NCBI RefSeq assembly: GCF_019977755.1 | Contig: NZ_AP025145.1 | Span: 1,426,001 to 1,490,000, forward strand | Reading direction: 5' to 3' | Source: Vibrio penaeicida | GTDB lineage: Bacteria; Pseudomonadota; Gammaproteobacteria; Enterobacterales; Vibrionaceae | Length of the DNA stretch: 64,000 bases | Part shown: in pieces, positions 7,868-18,531 of the stretch | How the letters are laid out: every line of letters begins with the position of its first letter | Position numbering within the stretch: the first letter of the stretch is position 1 | The notes under the pieces: generated by a model | The model's database searches: none | The model's input: the letters and a program-made list of their open reading frames with translations, nothing else | Told to the model about the DNA's origin: nothing | Made by a program: the position numbers and the translations under genes

Positions 7868-9293
7868 CCTCATTCCGCGATCCCTTGCTTCGCGGACTTC
7901 TCTGTTTCTTCTTGTCGTTATTGTGCTCGCCCAATTGCTGTCTGGTGCGATTTGGTATCAACAATCTGCGAACAAAGACAAACAAGGGTTACTCAATACA
8001 ATAAGAAGCTTAACGCTTAGTGCGTCATCTACGGTGTCTTTCTTTCAAACACTTCCTTCGGAATACCGCCACCTCGTTCTCAACCAACTGCGCAATATGG
8101 GCGGTACACGCTTTTTTGTTTCACTCAATAATCATCAAATCCCGCTTACGCCAATTGCAGAAAGTGAAAGAAAATCTCTGGTTATTGATGAAGTCAAAAC
8201 AGTACTCGGAAGCGAGCTGGATAACGTTCGAAGCATGAGCATTGATTTCACTTTGCGAGAACACCTAAAAGTCTTTAACAACGAATTGCCTATCGATGAG
8301 CTTCCCTTATTGTGGGCACATTACACTCTTTCTTACGGTGACATTAATCCGCCTATATTAGTGATGCAAATTGAAGTAGCACCGAGTGAATGGTTCTACC
8401 TCGCTGCTGTTTTACCTGCCCCTTATGTCAATTTGGAAACGAGTTTTTTCGACATCAGAGAGTGGCTCACCATGTTTTTATCGGCATTTTTATTACTCGG
8501 TTGTACTTGGCTGGTTGTTCGAAAAGAATTACGTCCAATCCGAGCGCTGGCAAAGGCAGCAACTTTGATGTCTAGCAAGCTAAAGGTCCCAAATGTCAAA
8601 GAAGAAGGCAGTTCTGAGTTTCGCGCCGCCATCCATGCCTTCAATAAGATGAATCGAAGAATTGATAGCCACATAAACGATCGCGAAATGCTATTCAGCG
8701 CTATTTCTCATGATTTAAAAACCCCTATTGCGTGTTTGAAGCTACGCTCCGAAATGCTCGACAACGCTGAAGACAGAGAGCGTTTTTCCAGAATCGCCAA
8801 CGATCTGGATTTGATGGTAAAGGGTGCGCTGCAATGTATAAAAGCCACGGATATCCATGAAGAGATCGAGCTCATCAGTATCCCTGCTTTGTTAGAACAC
8901 ATCATTAGCACCACGCAAAATGGTAGTTCAACAATCTTAGTTCACACACACAATGCACAGCCCTATGCGGGTAAACCTTTAGCCATGAAGCGCTGCCTAC
9001 AAAATCTTATTGATAACGGCATTAAATACGGTCAGAAAGTTGAAATCGATGTCAACGACTCAGAAGAATCACTGGTTATCAATATATGGGACCACGGAAA
9101 AGGAGTAGAACCCGCGCTCATTGACAAGATCTGTGAACCTTACTTTCGTATCGAAAATACCTCCGATAAAGAAGGAAATGGTCTTGGCCTCACTATCACA
9201 CAAAGTATCGTTAAAGCGCACGGCGGTCATCTTTCTTTTCAACCCGCAACAACCGGTGGTTTATGCGCAACACTGACACTCCCAAGAGGTTAA
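7857..9293 (+). CDS. Sensor histidine kinase
   Basis: A 478-residue transmembrane kinase. Membrane segments at about 13-34 and 202-221 flank a periplasmic sensor domain of about 165 residues; then a HAMP linker (222-275), the HisKA domain with phospho-acceptor H285 in SAISHDLKTP, and the HATPase domain with the N-box RCLQNLIDNGIKYG, G1 box WDHGKGV and G2 NGLGLTI. It phosphorylates the regulator encoded by the preceding, overlapping gene. The next gene, for an exported solute-binding protein, starts four bases after the stop codon, suggesting that the periplasmic domain may sense a loaded binding protein. No missing catalytic residues. Confidence 0.93.
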   Translation: MNINLIPRSLASRTSLFLLVVIVLAQLLSGAIWYQQSANKDKQGLLNTIRSLTLSASSTVSFFQTLPSEYRHLVLNQLRNMGGTRFFVSLNNHQIPLTPIAESERKSLVIDEVKTVLGSELDNVRSMSIDFTLREHLKVFNNELPIDELPLLWAHYTLSYGDINPPILVMQIEVAPSEWFYLAAVLPAPYVNLETSFFDIREWLTMFLSAFLLLGCTWLVVRKELRPIRALAKAATLMSSKLKVPNVKEEGSSEFRAAIHAFNKMNRRIDSHINDREMLFSAISHDLKTPIACLKLRSEMLDNAEDRERFSRIANDLDLMVKGALQCIKATDIHEEIELISIPALLEHIISTTQNGSSTILVHTHNAQPYAGKPLAMKRCLQNLIDNGIKYGQKVEIDVNDSEESLVINIWDHGKGVEPALIDKICEPYFRIENTSDKEGNGLGLTITQSIVKAHGGHLSFQPATTGGLCATLTLPRG

Positions 9294-9297
9294 CAAG

Positions 9298-10542
9298 ATG
9301 ATTCGTATGGTTTTTGCGGCAACGCTATCCGCATTTTCAGTCTCAGCCACGACCACAACCGCTACGGAAATGGAGTTCCTACATTGGTGGACATCACAAG
9401 GCGAAACAAAAGCACTCAATGTGCTCAATGAACAGCTGCATTCACATAATATTGAACTGCATAGTGCTTCCGTTGTTGGCGGCGGTGGAGACAGCGCGAT
9501 GACGGTTCTGCAAGCAAGAGCATTAGCAGGAAACACACCTCACTTTGCGCAAATAGAAGGGCTTGCTATCCGTTCATGGGATGCCATTGGGATTTTGCAT
9601 AACTTAAATACCACTGCCAAAGCTCAAGGGTGGGATCAACACTTGTACCCGCTGGCACAGTCTATTAACCACACCGATAACGGGTATGTCGCACTTCCTA
9701 TTACATTACATAGAATGAACTGGCTTTGGGTTAATCATAAAAACCTTCGCGCATTAAACCTTGAAGTGCCCTCAAATTGGGATGAGGTATTCAATGCGAT
9801 GGACAAAGCAAACCGTCAGGGCATTACGCCACTTGCTATTGGCATGCAGCCTTGGCAAGTCGTTCAGCTCTTTGAAAATTTGCTTTTGGCAAAAGGAGGC
9901 GTCGATTTTTACTACCAAACGCTCGTGCAGCTTGATTCCACCAGTTTAAAGTCCGACACAATGCAAGCTATCTTGCGTGATTTTCGTAAGCTCAGTCAGT
10001 TTGTTCAAAAAACACAGCCCGATTCAAAATGGGATACCGCAACGCAATCTCTTGCCGAGAATCGCGCGCTCTTTCAATTAGGGGGAGACTGGATACTGGG
10101 TGATCTCATGGCACGTGGTGTAAACGTTCCAGAAGACATCGGGTGTTATGCCGCACCGCAGACCCAATCGGTGTTTTTGTACAATATGGATAGCTTCATT
10201 TTTATGTCGCGGAAATCTTTTGATCAGCAGCAAGCCAACAAACTCGCTAACGTAATGGCAGACAAAGACTTTCAGTCTTCCTTCAATCGGTTAAAGGGCT
10301 CGATTCCCGTTCGAAAAGACATTTCACTCAGCAATTTTAACCCTTGTCAGCAGCAATCTCAGCGCGATTTCATTCGAGCGACCATCAATAACCTCGCGGT
10401 ACCGAGCATGACGGATTCCATGGCGGTCAATCCAATAGAGCAACACGCCATCAATAGTGAGTTGTTCCGCTTTTTCAAAGACACCAGTATCTCGGTAGAT
10501 ACTGTCATTACACGCATCGTTTCCATCGCCAGCAGTAATTAA
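9298..10542 (+). CDS. Extracellular solute-binding protein, sugar type (orphan)
   Basis: A 414-residue periplasmic binding protein of the family-1 carbohydrate type. A signal peptide ends near residue 23 (SATTTTATEMEFLHWW), and the mature start EFLHWWTSQGETKAL is typical of sugar binding proteins such as the Pseudomonas glucose/mannitol type. Other family segments include HRMNWLWVNHKNL, NWDEVFNAM and ALFQLGGDWILGDL. There is no ABC permease or ATPase gene beside it. It follows a histidine kinase gene by four bases, so it is probably a sensory accessory for that kinase rather than, or besides, a transport protein (inference). A strong hairpin terminator follows. Confidence 0.87.
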   Translation: MIRMVFAATLSAFSVSATTTTATEMEFLHWWTSQGETKALNVLNEQLHSHNIELHSASVVGGGGDSAMTVLQARALAGNTPHFAQIEGLAIRSWDAIGILHNLNTTAKAQGWDQHLYPLAQSINHTDNGYVALPITLHRMNWLWVNHKNLRALNLEVPSNWDEVFNAMDKANRQGITPLAIGMQPWQVVQLFENLLLAKGGVDFYYQTLVQLDSTSLKSDTMQAILRDFRKLSQFVQKTQPDSKWDTATQSLAENRALFQLGGDWILGDLMARGVNVPEDIGCYAAPQTQSVFLYNMDSFIFMSRKSFDQQQANKLANVMADKDFQSSFNRLKGSIPVRKDISLSNFNPCQQQSQRDFIRATINNLAVPSMTDSMAVNPIEQHAINSELFRFFKDTSISVDTVITRIVSIASSN

Positions 10543-10603
10543 CCCCTAACGAAACATTTCTGCGTTGCTTGGCGATAGGGCTGGCAAAAACAATAGGTAA
10601 AAA

Positions 10604-10630
10604 AATACCCCAGATTACGTCTGGGGTATT
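10604..10630. terminator. Bidirectional terminator
   Basis: Perfect 11-base arms AATACCCCAGA (10604-10614) and TCTGGGGTATT (10620-10630). On the minus strand it is followed by TTTTTACC (U-tract for the RND pump operon), and on the plus strand by GGATTTTATG. It separates the convergent sensor operon and RND pump. Confidence 0.88.
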
Positions 10631-10658
10631 GGATTTTATGAATCAGTAATTTTCCGTG

Positions 10659-13600
10659 CTACTCGTCTTTTAGCTCCACCAGCTTAGTACTGCCGCCGTG
10701 GAACTTCTCGCGTTTTCTCTGCACCATTGCGTAGAAGCTTGGAATCAAGAACGTACCCGCAAGAAGCACACAAAGTAGACCGCCCACCAAAGAGACACCC
10801 AATGAGTTTTGACTAATGTACCCCGCTCCGGATGCAAAAATTAGTGGTGTGATACCCAGTATGAACGACCAAGACGTCATGTTAACCGCGCGGAAACGCA
10901 GCTCACCGCCTTTAACGGCTGCTTTTTCAATCGCGACTTCTTTATTTTCCCGCTCTAATTTCGCGAACTCCACAATCAAAATGGCGTTCTTGGCGGCGAG
11001 CGCAATAAGCAGAACCAAACCTATCTGTGCGTATAAGTTAAGCGGTATACCCGTTAGATTCAGTGCAATGAAAGAACCTAAGGTTGCAACCGGAACCACC
11101 AAGATGATCGCCAGTGGGATCGTCCAGCTTTCGTACTGAGCAACCATAAACAGGTAGATAAAAATCAGCGCAAGGGCGAAAGCATAAATCGCCTGATTAC
11201 CCGCTAACTTTTCTTGATACGCCAAACCTGTCCATTCGTATTGGTAACCATGAGGCAACACCTCAGCCGCAACACGCTCCATTGCCGCAATCGCGTCACC
11301 GCTTGAATACCCTGGTGCCGCTTCCCCTTGGATAACCGCAGAACGGTACATGTTGTAACGCCATGCTACATCTGGCTCAAACACTTGCTCATAGGTGACT
11401 AAAGTGCTCAGTGGAATCATTTCGCCTTTTTGGCTGCGAACATGAAAACGACCGAGATCTTCCATGTCAGTACGGTGCTCCGCGTCGGCTTGCATGGTGA
11501 CGCGGAAGTTTTTACCAAACATGGTAAAATCATTGACGTAGATCGAACCCAAGTTCCCTTGCAATGTTTGGAAAATCTCGCCTAAAGGGATTCCGAGTTG
11601 CTTCGCTTTTTGACGATCGATATCGAGATAGTAGTGCGGAACGTTTGCACGGAATGTACTGTAGGTATAAAGAATTTCAGGCTGCGCGTTGGCTTTTGCC
11701 ATCACCTCACCCATAACCTGAGCCAAGTCACTGCGATCTCGACCTAGCGCATCTTCCAACACAAATTCGAAACCCGATCCTGCTCCCATACCCGGTACGG
11801 CAGGCGCCCCCATAGCAAACACAACGGCTTCCGGAATTTCTTGTGCGGCACGAGCATTAATCCGTGCAGTCACAGCAAAGGAAGAATGATCCCCTTCCAT
11901 ACTGTTTCTTTGGTTCCAATCTTTTAACTTAACAAACAGCGATGCACCGTTTGAAGCGGCGGCTCCCGTAAGGAATGCATAACCATTTGCTACCGTTACA
12001 CCTTCAATACTCGGCTCTTGATTGATTAGGTCCATCAGTTTTTCTGTTGCCGCTTCGGTTCGAGACAATGAAGCAGAATCAGGAAGCTGAACGTTAACCA
12101 ACATAATGCCTTTGTCTTCTTGAGGTACAAACGCAGTCGACGTTGTTTTCGCGAGGTAAGAAACCGCCCCCACCGCTACGCCAAAGAACACCAATGCTAG
12201 AATCGCTTTTTTAACTAAAAAGCCAGCTGCGTTTCCGTATTGCTGGGTGATCTTGTCTAAGCCGCGATTGAATGCTTCAAACCATTTTGCCGTATTACCG
12301 CCTCCCTGTTTCAATACCAACGAACACACTGCTGGTGACAGCGTCAGTGCGTTAATGGAGGAAATTACAACTGAAATACAAATGGTCAGGGCAAATTGGC
12401 GATACATGATACCCGTGATACCAGGAAGCATCGCTACGGGGATAAATACAGCTAAAAGAACCAATGTTGATGTAACGATTGGACCTGTTACCTCTTTCAT
12501 TGCTCTTAAGGTTGCTTGCTTAGGCGATAAGCTTGGATCGCGCTTCATGATCGTATCGACATTTTCGATGACCAAAATGGCGTCATCTACAACGATACCA
12601 ATCGCCAAAATCAAACCGAATAACGTCACGGTATTAATCGTGAAGCCTGTCGCCAACATTATGGCAAATGTACCGATAAGTGATACTGGAATCGCAATAA
12701 CCGGAATTAACGTCGCGCGTGCACTGCCAAGGAACAGATAAGTGACGGCAATAACCAGTAGAATGGCTTCGATTAAGGTTTTAACGACCCCTTTTATCGA
12801 CTCTTCAACAAACAGCGTTGTGTCATAGCTGGTTTCATAAGCCATACCTTCTGGGAAGGTTCCTGATAACTCCCCTAAACGATCCATGACCAAACCGCCG
12901 CTTTCCAAAGCATTAGCGCCCGATTGCAAGCTTAGGACAACGATTGATGCATCGTGCCCGCGGAATAATCCGGTTCCGTTGTAGAAGTTTTTGCCAAGTT
13001 CCACTCTTGCAACGTCTTTCAAGTACACAGCGGAACCATCAGGATTCGCACGAAGCATGACACTTTCAAACTCTTCTACCGTTTCCAACCGCCCTTTAGT
13101 AACCAAGTTAAACTGCACGTCCTGAGGGTTGGCATATGGCGCAGCACCAATATTACCGGCAGCAACTTGCACGTTCTGTTCAGCTAAAGCGGCATGCACA
13201 TCAGAAGTCGTCATACCTAAGCTTGCGAGTTTTTCAGGGTCGAGCCATACGCGCATTGCATATTCACCGCCGCCAATTACGCTCACATTACTGATGCCTT
13301 TTACTCGAGCAAGCTGGTCTTTCACATTCAGGTTGATGTAGTTAATCAAAAACTGGTCGTCGTACTTATCTTCAGGAGAAAAGAAATTCAGCACCATAAG
13401 AAGATCAGGCGAATTTTTCTTCACCGTTACCCCAACCATTCGTACTTCTGGGGGTAATTTTGACTCGATTTGGGTCACTCGGTTTTGCACATTCACCTGT
13501 GCCATATCGGGATCAGTACCAATATCGAAAGTCACGTTTAAAGAATACGAACCGTCGTTCGCACTTTTGGAAGACATGTAAATCATATCTTCCACACCAT

Positions 13601-13811
13601 TGACCGACGTTTCTATCGGATCGGCGATAGCCTGCTCCACTACTTCAGCACTGGCACCGGTGTAATAAGCCGTGACATTCACAGATGGTGGGCTAATTTC
13701 AGGGTATTCCGAAACAGGCAGTACCAGAAGAGACATCGCCCCAGCCAGTGTCAGAATAATGGAAATAACCAGTGCAAACTTCGGGCGCTGGATAAAAAAG
13801 CGACTAAGCAT
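10659..13811 (-). CDS. RND efflux pump permease (HAE1/AcrB type)
   Basis: A 1050-residue inner-membrane proton-driven multidrug exporter. It has the AcrB-type plan: TM1 after [17 protein letters not shown], a large porter/docking domain, TM2-6, a second porter domain, TM8-12. The proton-relay Asp pair is in [18 protein letters not shown] near residue 408, with a Lys partner in [16 protein letters not shown]. Pore-domain landmarks such as [16 protein letters not shown] and the [12 protein letters not shown] region match the HAE1 family. The adaptor gene lies immediately upstream (three bases between stop and ATG), and no outer-membrane channel gene is present, so a TolC-like protein elsewhere would complete the pump. 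Substrates not predictable. Confidence 0.94.
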   Translation of the reverse strand: MLSRFFIQRPKFALVISIILTLAGAMSLLVLPVSEYPEISPPSVNVTAYYTGASAEVVEQAIADPIETSVNGVEDMIYMSSKSANDGSYSLNVTFDIGTDPDMAQVNVQNRVTQIESKLPPEVRMVGVTVKKNSPDLLMVLNFFSPEDKYDDQFLINYINLNVKDQLARVKGISNVSVIGGGEYAMRVWLDPEKLASLGMTTSDVHAALAEQNVQVAAGNIGAAPYANPQDVQFNLVTKGRLETVEEFESVMLRANPDGSAVYLKDVARVELGKNFYNGTGLFRGHDASIVVLSLQSGANALESGGLVMDRLGELSGTFPEGMAYETSYDTTLFVEESIKGVVKTLIEAILLVIAVTYLFLGSARATLIPVIAIPVSLIGTFAIMLATGFTINTVTLFGLILAIGIVVDDAILVIENVDTIMKRDPSLSPKQATLRAMKEVTGPIVTSTLVLLAVFIPVAMLPGITGIMYRQFALTICISVVISSINALTLSPAVCSLVLKQGGGNTAKWFEAFNRGLDKITQQYGNAAGFLVKKAILALVFFGVAVGAVSYLAKTTSTAFVPQEDKGIMLVNVQLPDSASLSRTEAATEKLMDLINQEPSIEGVTVANGYAFLTGAAASNGASLFVKLKDWNQRNSMEGDHSSFAVTARINARAAQEIPEAVVFAMGAPAVPGMGAGSGFEFVLEDALGRDRSDLAQVMGEVMAKANAQPEILYTYSTFRANVPHYYLDIDRQKAKQLGIPLGEIFQTLQGNLGSIYVNDFTMFGKNFRVTMQADAEHRTDMEDLGRFHVRSQKGEMIPLSTLVTYEQVFEPDVAWRYNMYRSAVIQGEAAPGYSSGDAIAAMERVAAEVLPHGYQYEWTGLAYQEKLAGNQAIYAFALALIFIYLFMVAQYESWTIPLAIILVVPVATLGSFIALNLTGIPLNLYAQIGLVLLIALAAKNAILIVEFAKLERENKEVAIEKAAVKGGELRFRAVNMTSWSFILGITPLIFASGAGYISQNSLGVSLVGGLLCVLLAGTFLIPSFYAMVQRKREKFHGGSTKLVELKDE

Positions 13812-13813
13812 AG

Positions 13814-14947
13814 TTAGGCTCCAGTGTTAGCGGTATCTGAGTTTGTTACATTGACAGGCATTCCATTTCTGACACGTTGCAAGCCTTGTGTTATCACACG
13901 CTCATCTTTCGCTAAGCCTTTGGTAACAATGACGCCTTCAGCCGTCTGACGACCCATTTCAATATTTCGGCGTTCGGCGATGTTTCCTTCTGTGATAATC
14001 ATAATGAAGTTACCTTCAAGATCCGTTTGCACAGATTTTCTCGGGATAACGATAACTTCTTCAGCACTTTGTTCTTGAATCGCAACTCGAACGTGTTGAC
14101 CTGGTAACAAGGCGTGTTCTGGGTTATTCACACTCGCTCGAAGAGAAATGGTTCCCGTATTTAGGTTGATGCGGTTACCGATAAAATCGAGCTTCCCTTT
14201 GTGTTCGTAAACATCACCGTTCTCAAGTTCAATCAGCACGTCTAACGCGTTGGCTGCGCCAGCCCCATCGCCGCTCACTTTGTCCATTCCAAAATCTAAA
14301 CGTTCGCGCTCACTGACGTTAAAGCTGGTATGAATAGGATCAAGGCTAACAATCGTAGTAAGGGGACCAGAAGATGGAGATACGAGGTCACCGATGCTAA
14401 CGTTGCTACTGCTGATTCTTCCCGAGAATGGCGCAACAATTTGGGAGTGAGATAAGTTCACGTTAGCCAATTTTAATTGTGCTTCTGCCGCCTCCACTTG
14501 CGCCTCAGCGCCAAGCTTTGTTGAGGTCAATGAATCGAATTCTGACTGTGAAATGTTCCCTTTAGGAAGAAGGTTCTTACCTCGTTTAAAGTCCAGTTCC
14601 GCTTTTTTAAGCGCAGCGTTTGCTTGAGATAAAGAGGCTTTTGCTGTCGCAACCTGAGCTTCGAACGACAAAGGGTCAATTTGGTACAACACGTCCCCTT
14701 TTTCGACAAACTGCCCTTCAATAAACAAACGTTCTTTTAGATAACCGGAGACTTGAGCGCTGATGCTCGCATCTTCTACTGCTTCAACTCTCCCTACATA
14801 CGTCTTACTTTGCTGGTGCATTATTGTGGTTGATTCCACTACGACGACATTTGGCGCAGCGGCTTGTTGATTTCCATTTTCTGCTTCACCACATCCAACC
14901 AAGATTAATGAGCTGACTATTGCCAAGCTAAGTAATTTCTTTTTCAT
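13814..14947 (-). CDS. RND efflux periplasmic adaptor lipoprotein
   Basis: A 377-residue membrane-fusion protein. It begins [20 protein letters not shown], with a lipobox ending at C19, so it is anchored by lipid in the inner membrane. Then follow the first half-lipoyl/barrel ([20 protein letters not shown]), a coiled-coil hairpin (about 100-165, rich in Ala, Lys and Glu), the second half-lipoyl segment [12 protein letters not shown], and beta-barrel and membrane-proximal domains ending [15 protein letters not shown]. The frame is open to 15040, but the lipoprotein signal fixes the start at 14947. It couples the permease encoded downstream to an outer-membrane channel. No local regulator gene accompanies it; a palindrome at 15174-15198 may be an operator. 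Confidence 0.93.
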   Translation of the reverse strand: MKKKLLSLAIVSSLILVGCGEAENGNQQAAAPNVVVVESTTIMHQQSKTYVGRVEAVEDASISAQVSGYLKERLFIEGQFVEKGDVLYQIDPLSFEAQVATAKASLSQANAALKKAELDFKRGKNLLPKGNISQSEFDSLTSTKLGAEAQVEAAEAQLKLANVNLSHSQIVAPFSGRISSSNVSIGDLVSPSSGPLTTIVSLDPIHTSFNVSERERLDFGMDKVSGDGAGAANALDVLIELENGDVYEHKGKLDFIGNRINLNTGTISLRASVNNPEHALLPGQHVRVAIQEQSAEEVIVIPRKSVQTDLEGNFIMIITEGNIAERRNIEMGRQTAEGVIVTKGLAKDERVITQGLQRVRNGMPVNVTNSDTANTGA

Positions 14948-15039
14948 GTATTTACCAATTTTTGAAATGCAGATTATTAGGGTCTGTTGACCTTTCAAGA
15001 TGATTCTTAAACCTAAACCGTTTGGCTCTGTGATTCTCA

Positions 15040-15057
15040 CTGCCCACCTTTGGGCAG
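15040..15057. repeat. Hairpin upstream of the RND adaptor gene
   Basis: Perfect arms CTGCCCA and TGGGCAG with a CCTT loop, 93 bases before the adaptor ATG. Without a U-tract on the minus strand it may be a leader structure rather than a terminator. Confidence 0.5.
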
Positions 15058-15173
15058 AAAAGCACGTATTCTCACTCTATGATGACACTTTATTTTGTTA
15101 GATTGCTTCAAATAATTCACGTAATAATGTGTCAAATTATTGCAAAATAAAATCATCGCAAGCCAATGATTAC

Positions 15174-15198
15174 TAATACTACCTAAACAGTAGTATTA
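15174..15198. promoter_or_regulatory. 25-bp palindrome, possible repressor operator
   Basis: Perfect arms TAATACTAC (15174-15182) and GTAGTATTA (15190-15198) around CTAAACA. The size and symmetry suit a TetR-type dimer site controlling the RND pump to the left, but no TetR gene is nearby and the distance to the adaptor start is 227 bases. Confidence 0.4.
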
Positions 15199-15404
15199 CA
15201 TAAAACGATTTGAAATATTAATGTATAAAGATAGAAGATTTACGTAGGGAATAACAAACAGCTAAAGGGGGTTACTCCACTCGCGTATTTAGGAGGAAAT
15301 TGGATAGATATTGGAATAAACTCAGTTTGCCTCAACCTCTGCCAGCCAAAGCTTTGCTATGTATTGAGAGAGACTATCAGCATAGATATCCCTAAAAAGT
15401 GAGA

Positions 15405-16187
15405 CTACATTCCTTTGAACAAATGCTGAGAGGCGCGACTTACAGGAAGTTCACAACGACCGATTTTAGCAAACATTCTCCCAGCAAGATCTTTCTTCAC
15501 CTTATCTATCGCTGGCACTGAAATGATTGTTGAACGGTGTATTTGCCAAAAACGATTCGGATCCAGCTGATCGAGTAACTCCTTGAGTGACATCCGAATG
15601 ACATATTCATCAAACCCATCATCTTCCTTTCTACAATATACAGAAACGTATTTATCTTCCGACTTAAAGTACGCAACATCATCAATAGATACGAGGTGGA
15701 TCTCATCTCCCAATGACGCTCTTATCCAATGGAGATAATTTTGTGTGGGGTTCGATTGCTCTTTGAGTTGTTCGAATAAGGAGTGTAAATCGGGTTGCGA
15801 AGACTGGCTTTGTTCAAGTTTTGCTTGCACTTTTTGGCAGGCTTTGAGTAACCGCTCTTCATTTAAAGGTTTTAGCAAGTAGTCTGCGGCACTTAGATCA
15901 AAAGCCTTAACGGCATATTCATCGTACGCTGTTGTGAACACAATAAGGGGTGGTCGCAGCAATTTGTTGAGCTTGGCTGCCAACGATATCCCATCAAGCT
16001 CTGGCATTCGAATATCCAAAAAAACCACATCTGGGTCGTGCTCCAGTATGGCTCCAAGCGCGCTTTTACCATCCTGAACTTTCGCAACTACATCAAGCTC
16101 TAGCCAAACGTCGGACAGCATTCTTTGAAGATGATGAAGCAACAGTGGTTCATCATCGGCAATTAGGGCTTTTACTTGTTTTACCAT
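15405..16187 (-). CDS. LytTR-family response regulator
   Basis: A 260-residue regulator. The receiver domain (1-120) has D11-D12, phospho-acceptor D58 in [13 protein letters not shown] and the conserved Lys in DYLLKPLNE; a linker rich in Gln and Ser (125-150) leads to a LytTR DNA-binding domain (about 155-258) with [34 protein letters not shown] and [15 protein letters not shown], all family landmarks. AAGGA precedes the ATG with a good spacer. It is the last gene of a seven-gene minus-strand operon and follows its LytS-like kinase by 19 bases. LytTR proteins bind boxes near ACCGTTNGT; such a box lies upstream of the operon at 21996-22005, so autoregulation is likely (inference). Confidence 0.93.
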   Translation of the reverse strand: MVKQVKALIADDEPLLLHHLQRMLSDVWLELDVVAKVQDGKSALGAILEHDPDVVFLDIRMPELDGISLAAKLNKLLRPPLIVFTTAYDEYAVKAFDLSAADYLLKPLNEERLLKACQKVQAKLEQSQSSQPDLHSLFEQLKEQSNPTQNYLHWIRASLGDEIHLVSIDDVAYFKSEDKYVSVYCRKEDDGFDEYVIRMSLKELLDQLDPNRFWQIHRSTIISVPAIDKVKKDLAGRMFAKIGRCELPVSRASQHLFKGM

Positions 16188-16206
16188 TCTATGTCCTTAC
16201 ACCAAA

Positions 16207-17259
16207 CTAAGTTTTAAGGAGCACTTCCAGTGCCAATTTGTTAATGGTGACTCGAGACGTCACACCATGGGTATCATTCTGTATAACAGCAAGTTTCGCA
16301 TCTTCGCCAAGCAGTGTTTTCAAACGAGCACGAATGTTTTGCAACCCAATTCCATGGCCACCTGATGCATTATTGCTGACTAACCCTACCCCGTTATCAC
16401 TGACTTCAAGAATAATATCAAACTGATTTTGCGTAACATTCACATTAATATGCCCACGGTTCATGCTGGGTTCCAACCCGTGTACAACAGCATTCTCTAC
16501 AAGTGGCTGTAATAAAAAAGGTGGCACCATTAACGCTTCGGTTGATTCATCTTTTGTGACAGTGTAACTCATAAGCTCACCCAACCTAATTTGTTGAATG
16601 CCCAGATACGCCGAAAGCAAATCCAATTCATGTTCCAGCGGCACAAATTGTGTTCTATTTTTCCGCAATGTGGCGCGAAGCAAGTCAGTTAAACGAGAAA
16701 GCATTTCTCTTGCTCGCTCGGGATCACTTTCTATTAAAACGTTGATGTTTGCTAATGTATTGAACAAGAAATGCGGCTCAATCTGACTTTGAAGCTGCTT
16801 AAGCTCTCCTAACACAAGCGCTTTTTCTTGATCGGCTTGGATTCTACGAGCTTTTTCAAGTTCGTGTTTCGCCTGAATGTTTTGCTCATAGGAGTAGAAA
16901 TAATAAAAACAAAATGCCGTGAAAATAAAACCCAACATAACAATGGGTTTCATGTCCTCGTAGGTCGAAAAGTTTGAATACTCACTCACCCAATAATGCG
17001 CGTTAACACTTCCACCCAGCATAGACAGTATTAACGACAATACATTTACGATCCTTGGCGAAAGTTCTGGTGTGATAAATGTGATGATTCTTGCGCCAAG
17101 GACAGCGCTGTATCCGTATCCAAGGCTGATCAATAAGTGCTTATAGTAAGGCGCGTCCCAAACGTAAAACGTTACGGTAGCGATCATCACACAAAATAAT
17201 GATGTAAAAGTGATGCTCTTAACCCACTCATTTCGGAGCACACCAAATTCTGTAACCAT
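16207..17259 (-). CDS. LytS-like sensor histidine kinase
   Basis: A 350-residue kinase of the His_kinase/LytS class. Four membrane segments occupy about residues 17-125 with very short loops, so there is no large periplasmic sensor; a coiled coil (125-158) leads to the phospho-acceptor H163 in SQIEPHFLFNTLANIN, and the ATP-binding domain has PPFLLQPLVENAVVHG (N-box), VSDNGVG and GHGIGLQNIRARL. Its ATG overlaps the stop codon of the upstream outer-membrane barrel gene by one base (TAATG), so their translation is coupled. It presumably senses a membrane state or a partner protein of the operon. It phosphorylates the LytTR regulator downstream. Confidence 0.93.
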   Translation of the reverse strand: MVTEFGVLRNEWVKSITFTSLFCVMIATVTFYVWDAPYYKHLLISLGYGYSAVLGARIITFITPELSPRIVNVLSLILSMLGGSVNAHYWVSEYSNFSTYEDMKPIVMLGFIFTAFCFYYFYSYEQNIQAKHELEKARRIQADQEKALVLGELKQLQSQIEPHFLFNTLANINVLIESDPERAREMLSRLTDLLRATLRKNRTQFVPLEHELDLLSAYLGIQQIRLGELMSYTVTKDESTEALMVPPFLLQPLVENAVVHGLEPSMNRGHINVNVTQNQFDIILEVSDNGVGLVSNNASGGHGIGLQNIRARLKTLLGEDAKLAVIQNDTHGVTSRVTINKLALEVLLKT

Positions 17260-18530
17260 TAAAATTTTCCCTTAAAATTTAACAAAATCATACGGCTAGT
17301 TTGTAGATTTTTATAGACTGAGCCTGATTTTCCACCATAAAAACGTGCGGCAAGCTCCGTCTCAAAACGAGCATTACCATCGTCATACCACTCCATTCCA
17401 ATTCTAGGTGTGGCTATTACTCCTCCGTCTTCCGGTGCAACAATGACGTCGACGGTAGGTGTGATCTTTTCAAACCACGAGGGCGCACTTTCCCAATTTG
17501 TGCCCTGCCAATTCTGGGTATCCAATGTCCAGTGAAGCATCATGTTATGTTGGACCAAGTTTGCACCCGAAAGCCCAAAAGCATAGGAATTGGCTAACCC
17601 ATCTTGGTGATAGTCGTTTCGCAAAGAGGTGGCGCTTTCGAATGCATTTTTCCATTCATCATCACCCCATGCTCGGCTGTCGAACCAATACTCTGCAATC
17701 ACACTATGACCTGAATAACTACTCCAGGTGACCCCTGTTAACGCTTGATAAGCAACGTCTTCCTTTCCAATTTCTACGGGTGAAAAGAGTGTCTCTGGCT
17801 GTACGTATGTCATGTGTTTACGTTGAATAACTGCCGAAGAATGCCATGCCCATTCGTGTCCAAATACCGTCACCCAACTGCCACCAACCAGACCTTGGCG
17901 CACATTGTCACAATAAGCGAGTAACTGATACTCGCTATCACCTTCTAAACCGTAATAGCGAACTCCTAGACCATTTTGTTCAGACGCTTCCTGCAACTCG
18001 CTCCCTTCTTGCTGGATAATCGAGGAAGTCGTCGCAAGAAGTGTCCATTCTCCTTTCGCTCCATAGTGAGAAAGGCTAAATAGCCCCACTCCTTCCTCAA
18101 CCTGAATACCAACAGGGTTGCGACGATAAGGATTAAATACATCTAATGGGCGGTAGCCATAAGCCACACCGTAATCTTGCCGAATTTTCCCAACTGTAAA
18201 ATCCCAGTATTCACTACCCAGCCCCAACTCTCCTTGCCAAAAAAGCTCACGTACAATGATTTGATTTTCATTGTTTTCACCATTTTTTGACTGGTAAAGG
18301 TCATCTGCTAGTAACGCGAATGTCCCAGAGACAGAAAATCCACTTAACTCCAGTTCCAGTAAGGCATCTACGCTTTGTGCTTTGATTTCACCACTTGAAA
18401 AGAGTGGAGAGTTTGATCTTGGCAAAATGGAGTCCGCACTCACTGTCCAATCCCAATTTGCACTAAGCTCGGACGCGTTCAAAGAACCGGATAGCAAAAA
18501 AGCGATCGAGACGATATTTAAGCGAGTCAC
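17259..18530 (-). CDS. Outer-membrane beta-barrel protein in Lol-like operon
   Basis: A 423-residue exported protein. The GTG at 18530, seven bases after GGAG, gives a good signal peptide (MTRLNIVSIAFLLSGSLNAS); a GTG at 18548 would add six unlikely residues. The mature protein has alternating polar/aromatic strands (WDFTVGKIRQDYGVAYGYRP, SWVTVFGHEWAWHSSAVIQR, RFETELAARFYGG) and ends in KFNF-like LNFKGKF with terminal Phe, the outer-membrane insertion signal. No named porin family recognised. It sits between the LolA-like gene (stop two bases before) and the kinase gene (one-base overlap). It may be the outer-membrane receiver or exit of the ABC system (inference). Confidence 0.8.
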   Translation of the reverse strand: MTRLNIVSIAFLLSGSLNASELSANWDWTVSADSILPRSNSPLFSSGEIKAQSVDALLELELSGFSVSGTFALLADDLYQSKNGENNENQIIVRELFWQGELGLGSEYWDFTVGKIRQDYGVAYGYRPLDVFNPYRRNPVGIQVEEGVGLFSLSHYGAKGEWTLLATTSSIIQQEGSELQEASEQNGLGVRYYGLEGDSEYQLLAYCDNVRQGLVGGSWVTVFGHEWAWHSSAVIQRKHMTYVQPETLFSPVEIGKEDVAYQALTGVTWSSYSGHSVIAEYWFDSRAWGDDEWKNAFESATSLRNDYHQDGLANSYAFGLSGANLVQHNMMLHWTLDTQNWQGTNWESAPSWFEKITPTVDVIVAPEDGGVIATPRIGMEWYDDGNARFETELAARFYGGKSGSVYKNLQTSRMILLNFKGKF

Positions 18531-18531
18531 G

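Larger units (their letters stand above)
14948..15404. other. 457-base region between two minus-strand operons
   Basis: Downstream of the LytTR gene and upstream of the adaptor gene. It contains a CTGCCCA/TGGGCAG hairpin at 15040-15057 and a 9+7+9 palindrome at 15174-15198. It must hold the pump promoter. A strong AGGAGG at 15291 precedes only a 31-codon TTG-start frame on the plus strand and was not called. Confidence 0.55.

Noticed and set aside
10659..13811. Antisense frames inside the RND permease genes
   Set aside because: They are shadows of the strongly coding opposite strand with no ribosome sites.
15291..15395. AGGAGG followed by a 31-codon TTG-start frame on the plus strand
   Set aside because: Only three bases separate the ribosome site from TTG, there is no ATG, and the peptide has no recognisable feature.
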